A DNA stretch of 36,400 bases from Actinomycetota bacterium (GTDB taxonomy: Bacteria > Actinomycetota > Geothermincolia > Geothermincolales > RBG-13-55-18), in NCBI GenBank assembly GCA_015711955.1, contig JACVJK010000016.1:1-36400 (forward strand). The letters run 5' to 3'. The position numbers were made by a program, and so were the translations under genes. The notes beneath the pieces are model-generated. The model saw only the letters and a list, made by a program, of their open reading frames with translations. It was not told the DNA's origin and made no database searches. Shown here in pieces: positions 33,751-36,400 of this stretch. Positions within the stretch are counted from its first letter, which is position 1, and each line of letters starts with the position of its first letter.

Positions 33751-33834
33751 GGCCCACGCCCCATCCCGTCGCCTCGGGTCTCGGCGAGCCCGATGAGTTC
33801 CTCTCGCTTCCTGTGCTCTTTATCGTTACTTCTC

Positions 33835-33881
33835 GGGTAATTTTAATAACCCATTGGGGTAATTCCACCTAAAAATTACCC
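33835..33881. promoter_or_regulatory. Operator-like dyads built on GGGTAATT
   Basis: GGGTAATT at 33835-33842 faces AATAACCC at 33845-33852 (7 of 8 match). GGGTAATT at 33857-33864 faces AATTACCC at 33874-33881 (perfect). Left half-sites of the two dyads are 22 bp apart, two helical turns. They lie in the 233-bp divergent region between the four-PAS kinase and the Cys-rich small protein and look like a cooperative repressor or activator site. Confidence 0.5.
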
Positions 33882-33983
33882 TCGATCGTGCCAGATGGAA
33901 ATGATCCAAACGGGTCAGGCACCTTTCCCTGAGGGTAAAATCCATCTTGAGGATTAACTCAGGACGAGAAGGGGGGTCATTGC

Positions 33984-34232
33984 TTGGAAGACGGAAAAAA
34001 CGGAAGGGCTTTCGTCCACTTCACCAGGCTCGCCCGCGAGGTGCTGGAGGGAAGAAGATCGCTGGACGATGACACTTTCCGTGAGATGCTATGTTCCGAT
34101 TGTCCTTTCTATCATCCCGAAGATGAGGAGAACCTGGAATGCGGCTGTTTCGTCCTCTTAAAGAACCTCATACAAAAGGGAGGTTTAGATCTGCGGCAAG
34201 CGTTGCTGGCCCTGGACGAACGCCAAAGGTGA
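33984..34232 (+). CDS. Small Cys-rich protein with C-x2-CPFY motif
   Basis: 82 codons, family not recognised. Cysteines are C37, C40, C53 and C55 (C-x2-C-x12-C-x-C), a spacing compatible with a zinc or Fe-S site, flanked by an N-terminal basic helix (TRLAREVLEGR) and a C-terminal helix. The TTG start has GGGGGG about 7 nt upstream. Its CSDCPFY resembles CARCPFY of the protein at 28434-28616. It is divergent from the four-PAS kinase and 515 bp ahead of the radical SAM gene. Function unknown. Confidence 0.65.
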   Translation: MEDGKNGRAFVHFTRLAREVLEGRRSLDDDTFREMLCSDCPFYHPEDEENLECGCFVLLKNLIQKGGLDLRQALLALDERQR

Positions 34233-34747
34233 AGCAAAGAAAACGAAACCAACGCGAGAGGGTTGGTTGATCCTCTTGTAAGGCTCACCTACCCTCAAGA
34301 GGCCAGATGCAAACACAGTTCACGGCCGCCATCGGATATCCCATAGGGCTTAGAATGCGAGGGCCGGCTGAGATCACGAAAGGGAAGTCCCGCCGAGTCC
34401 ATCTATTCGGGGAAGGCCCTTGAAGGTCCCGCCATGGTGGTAGGCGGAATGAAGGCTCTCGAATTGGCTTATCAGCAGGAGCGATAAAATTGAAATCCCC
34501 GAACTCGGTGGAGAGGGGGAAAATTGAGTGGGGCCTCGAGAAGAAGCGGTCTATATGTGTTTGCCCTTTCCCATAATCATCCCGTAAAGAACGCGGGCGC
34601 AGAAATCCGAATAACCCGCTACCATGGGGTGAAATGACGGTAAACGCTGGCTTTTCCGGGATTCGGAAAACATCCACCGCCGGCTCGAAAAGGGGGCGCA
34701 AAAGTTTAATAGAGCCCGCTCGAACTTCGACCATTGAGGAGGCGTGA
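34233..34747. other. 515-bp spacer ahead of the radical SAM gene, possibly structured
   Basis: Several hairpins occur: CCGCC/GGCGG at about 34429-34447, TTTTCCG-ggatt-CGGAAAA at 34652-34670 (perfect 7 bp) and an 18-nt-loop CCTCTTG/CAAGAGG near 34272-34303. The minus strand is open for 175 codons, overlapping the start of the radical SAM gene, but has no ribosome binding site. I cannot tell whether this is a structured RNA, a decayed element or a long leader. Confidence 0.35.
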
Positions 34748-35935
34748 ATGGAAAGACCGACGAAAATAAGCGATGAGGCTTTCCCCACTCTGGCGCCGGG
34801 GGTCTTTCTCAAGAGGCTGGAGGAGCCTTGCCTCTACCATGTCTTTCGGGACGAGTTATACCGGCTGAGCGAGGAGGCCTTCTCGTTCTTCCTCAGATGC
34901 GATGGGAGCCTGCCCCTATCCTCCCTGCGGGTGGAGCCTGATTTCCTTGAATATTGCCTGGAGGAAGGCCTTCTCGTTCTTCGCTCCGACCCCCATCCCG
35001 TCCCAGTTCGGGTGGGAATAAACGAGAGGCCTTCCCTCCGCTACCTAATGGTGGAGGTCACCGGAAGGTGCAACCTCCACTGCCTCCATTGCTACCTTGG
35101 GGAGCCAAAGACCTCCGACATGGAACCCTCATTGTTCCGCAAATTATCGGAGGAATACGAGGCGATAGGGGGGCTGCGATTCATCGTCACGGGAGGAGAG
35201 CCGCTTCTGCACCCCAATTGGGATGAGTTGGTCTCCTGTCTGCCAGGAAAGGGTTTCCGTTCCGTGTTGGTTACCAACGGGGTGCTCCTCTCGGGTCTCG
35301 GCGAGGACAAACTTCCGTTTCACGAGATCCAGATATCCTTGGATGGCCTGGAGGAAGGCCACGATCACCTGCGGGGCCCAGGATCCTTCCACCGGGCTTT
35401 TCAGGGACTTCGCCACGTAAGGAATATGGGGAAGGAAGTCTCGGTGGCCACCGTGGTGCATTCCCGTAACTTGCAGGAGTTGGAGGAACTGGGAGAACTT
35501 TTGAGGCACGAAGGGGTTTCTGCCTGGACCTTGGAATATCCTGTTCCCGAGGGGAGACTGACCCGCGAAAGCGACCTGTTGGTCCCGCTGGAAGAGGCCT
35601 TGCCGTTTCTGGAGTTGGGATGGGGACCCGGGCCCCATGATACCACTGGAACGGGGGGATGCGGCCATCACTTGGCCTGCGTGACCCCGGAGGGCATACT
35701 GGTCAAGTGCGGATACTACCGTGACCTCGAGGGCGGCGACGCGGGAAAAGGACTCAGGGATGCCTGGAAAAAGCTCCCAAGAATCCCTCCCCCGAAGGCC
35801 TGTCGAGATTGTCCGGAACTTCCCTCCTGCGGGGGAGGCTGCCTTTATCGGGGATCGGCCCTCTGCGGGCCAGGCTCACCGGACCCGCTTGCATGCCTGC
35901 AGAGGGGACGCATGCCTTCGCGAGGCGGATTATGA
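34748..35935 (+). CDS. Radical SAM/SPASM peptide maturase with N-terminal PqqD-like (RRE) region
   Basis: 395 residues in three parts. Residues about 10-80 (APGVFLKRLE through the EYCLEEGLL segment) resemble the PqqD-type RiPP recognition element that binds precursor peptides. The radical SAM core has C108-x3-C112-x2-C115 in GRCNLHCLHCY and the SAM motif FIVTGGEPLLHP. The C-terminus has a SPASM domain with CGHHLACVTPEGILVKCGYY, then C-x2-C-x5-C-x3-C in CRDCPELPSCGGGC and two further Cys, fit for two auxiliary Fe-S clusters. Such enzymes make thioether or C-C crosslinks in peptides. GGAGG precedes the ATG by 6 nt. A Cys-rich mini-gene follows at 36154. Exact chemistry is unknown. Confidence 0.88.
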   Translation: MERPTKISDEAFPTLAPGVFLKRLEEPCLYHVFRDELYRLSEEAFSFFLRCDGSLPLSSLRVEPDFLEYCLEEGLLVLRSDPHPVPVRVGINERPSLRYLMVEVTGRCNLHCLHCYLGEPKTSDMEPSLFRKLSEEYEAIGGLRFIVTGGEPLLHPNWDELVSCLPGKGFRSVLVTNGVLLSGLGEDKLPFHEIQISLDGLEEGHDHLRGPGSFHRAFQGLRHVRNMGKEVSVATVVHSRNLQELEELGELLRHEGVSAWTLEYPVPEGRLTRESDLLVPLEEALPFLELGWGPGPHDTTGTGGCGHHLACVTPEGILVKCGYYRDLEGGDAGKGLRDAWKKLPRIPPPKACRDCPELPSCGGGCLYRGSALCGPGSPDPLACLQRGRMPSRGGL

Positions 35936-36085
35936 GATGTGTCACCTGACTAGGTCTATACCGCTCTCCCAGAATCAGCGACATACCCCCTAAAGCGCCT
36001 CCTTGTTCTGGCGACGGCGTCTTGAGCGTTGCAATCTGAAGACATTCCCATATGTAGAAGTGCCCGTGACTTCCGTCAACCTCAA

Positions 36086-36116
36086 GGGAATTAAAGTCCC
36101 GTAGAGTGGTTATAAT
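36086..36116 (+). promoter_or_regulatory. Promoter and overlapping dyad of the Cys-rich peptide gene
   Basis: Consensus TATAAT at 36111-36116. The -35 position lacks a consensus but is covered by a dyad GGGAATTAAAGTCCC (36086-36100, 6 of 7 pairs), as expected for an activator- or repressor-controlled promoter. Predicted start near 36123 leaves a 31-nt leader to the ATG. Confidence 0.5.
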
Positions 36117-36153
36117 TTAAGGTGTAGGAAATCACTACCAAGGAGGTGGTGAG

Positions 36154-36219
36154 ATGAGGATCACGAAGATCCCCAGGAAAAAGGGCGGAACCTGTAAGTG
36201 CAACAGGAGCTGCGGCTGA
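36154..36219 (+). CDS. 21-residue Cys-rich peptide, candidate radical SAM substrate
   Basis: An ATG with AGGAGGTG placed 7 nt ahead opens a 21-codon frame ending in TGA. The first 13 residues are basic (MRITKIPRKKGGT), the last eight are the Cys cluster C14-K-C16-N-R-S-C20-G. The leader/core split, three Cys (C-x-C-x3-C) and a Gly end resemble RiPP precursors. The gene has its own -10 box and a near-perfect terminator 12 nt after the stop, so it is a complete, isolated mini transcription unit, 218 bp downstream of the radical SAM gene. Small modified-peptide families with radical SAM partners exist (for example CbpA/CbpB of NCBIfam, from memory); I cannot confirm membership. Confidence 0.7.
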   Translation: MRITKIPRKKGGTCKCNRSCG

Positions 36220-36231
36220 GTAGGGCCGCCC

Positions 36232-36265
36232 GGGCCGGGGCTCAATGCCCCGGCCCTTTCCCTTT
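36232..36265 (+). terminator. Rho-independent terminator of the Cys-rich peptide gene
   Basis: GGGCCGGGGC-TCAAT-GCCCCGGCCC is a perfect 10-bp GC-rich stem with a 5-nt loop, followed by TTTCCCTTT. It begins 12 nt after the peptide stop codon and is the clearest intrinsic terminator in the window. Confidence 0.85.
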
Positions 36266-36400
36266 GTGTACGTTCCCGGGAGAGACCCTGTATGCCTGAT
36301 CTCTAAGCTCTCCCCACGCTCCCCATCGATCTTCAACCGTCACAGCCGAACCCCACATGGTTAGAGTCCCCGGTAGTGGTGTATAAACCGAAAGTCCTCT

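Noticed and set aside
34366-34400. CTGAGATCACGAAAGGG, resembling the THI-box (TPP riboswitch) CTGAGA element
   Set aside because: The second conserved TPP element (CCTGATCTGGATAATACCAGCG-like) is absent downstream, and the next gene is not thiamine related.
34285-34812. 175-codon minus-strand open frame overlapping the radical SAM start
   Set aside because: No ribosome binding site, no domain I recognise, and it overlaps the N-terminus of a certain gene. Treated as an antisense open frame, though the segment itself is listed as worth checking.
1-36400. CRISPR array, transposase, integrase or prophage
   Set aside because: No regularly spaced repeats and no recognisable mobile-element proteins were seen on either strand.

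Overview
The window is a bacterial chromosome segment, fairly GC-rich by eye, with a Gram-positive-type housekeeping core. prs, glmU, tRNA-Gln, spoVG, ispE, rsmA (ksgA), an AbrB-family regulator, metG, tatD and rsmI lie within 9.4 kb. This is the gene set of the conserved Bacillota/Actinomycetota neighbourhood (B. subtilis rsmI-abrB-metS-tatD-ksgA-ispE-spoVG-gcaD-prs), but here it is broken into divergent and convergent pieces. Accessory genes (TreT, a two-gene Suf module, 4-hydroxybutyryl-CoA dehydratase, a radical SAM/SPASM enzyme) and frequent TTG/GTG starts with strong Shine-Dalgarno sequences suggest an uncultured anaerobic lineage near the deep Actinomycetota or Bacillota. That placement is inference. 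Nothing here proves sporulation: SpoVG and AbrB also occur in non-sporeformers.

Layout. 1-9.4 kb: housekeeping island (PRPP, UDP-GlcNAc, isoprenoid precursor, rRNA methylation, Met-tRNA, DNase). 9.6-13.8 kb: minus-strand block with a small winged-helix-like protein, trehalose phosphatase, PHP-type tyrosine phosphatase, an NAD-dependent sugar epimerase and a zinc-ribbon membrane protein. 14.2-15.8 kb: an orphan ABC ATPase and a nitroreductase. 16.2-19.5 kb: TreT and OtsA, giving with OtsB two independent trehalose routes. 19.8-24.1 kb: NAD synthetase, a UDP-sugar dehydrogenase and a DUF2079 membrane protein. 24.4-26.1 kb: a GAF/PAS histidine kinase whose translation-start region is duplicated, creating a 12-codon upstream ORF. 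26.3-28.6 kb: SufB-like, SufC and a Cys-rich small protein. 29.0-31.2 kb: TetR regulator divergent from 4-hydroxybutyryl-CoA dehydratase. 31.5-34.2 kb: a four-PAS histidine kinase divergent from another Cys-rich small protein, with repeated operator-like dyads between them. 34.7-36.3 kb: a radical SAM/SPASM protein with an N-terminal PqqD-like (RRE) region, followed by a 21-codon Cys-rich peptide gene with its own -10 box, a strong ribosome binding site and a near-perfect terminator.

The best candidate for an undescribed system is this last pair: a likely RiPP (ribosomally made, post-translationally modified peptide) maturase and its precursor. The next best are the duplicated start/leader-ORF arrangement ahead of the 24.5-kb kinase and the two small proteins sharing a C-x2-CPFY motif. 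Many spacers are 300-600 bp and carry no recognisable gene.
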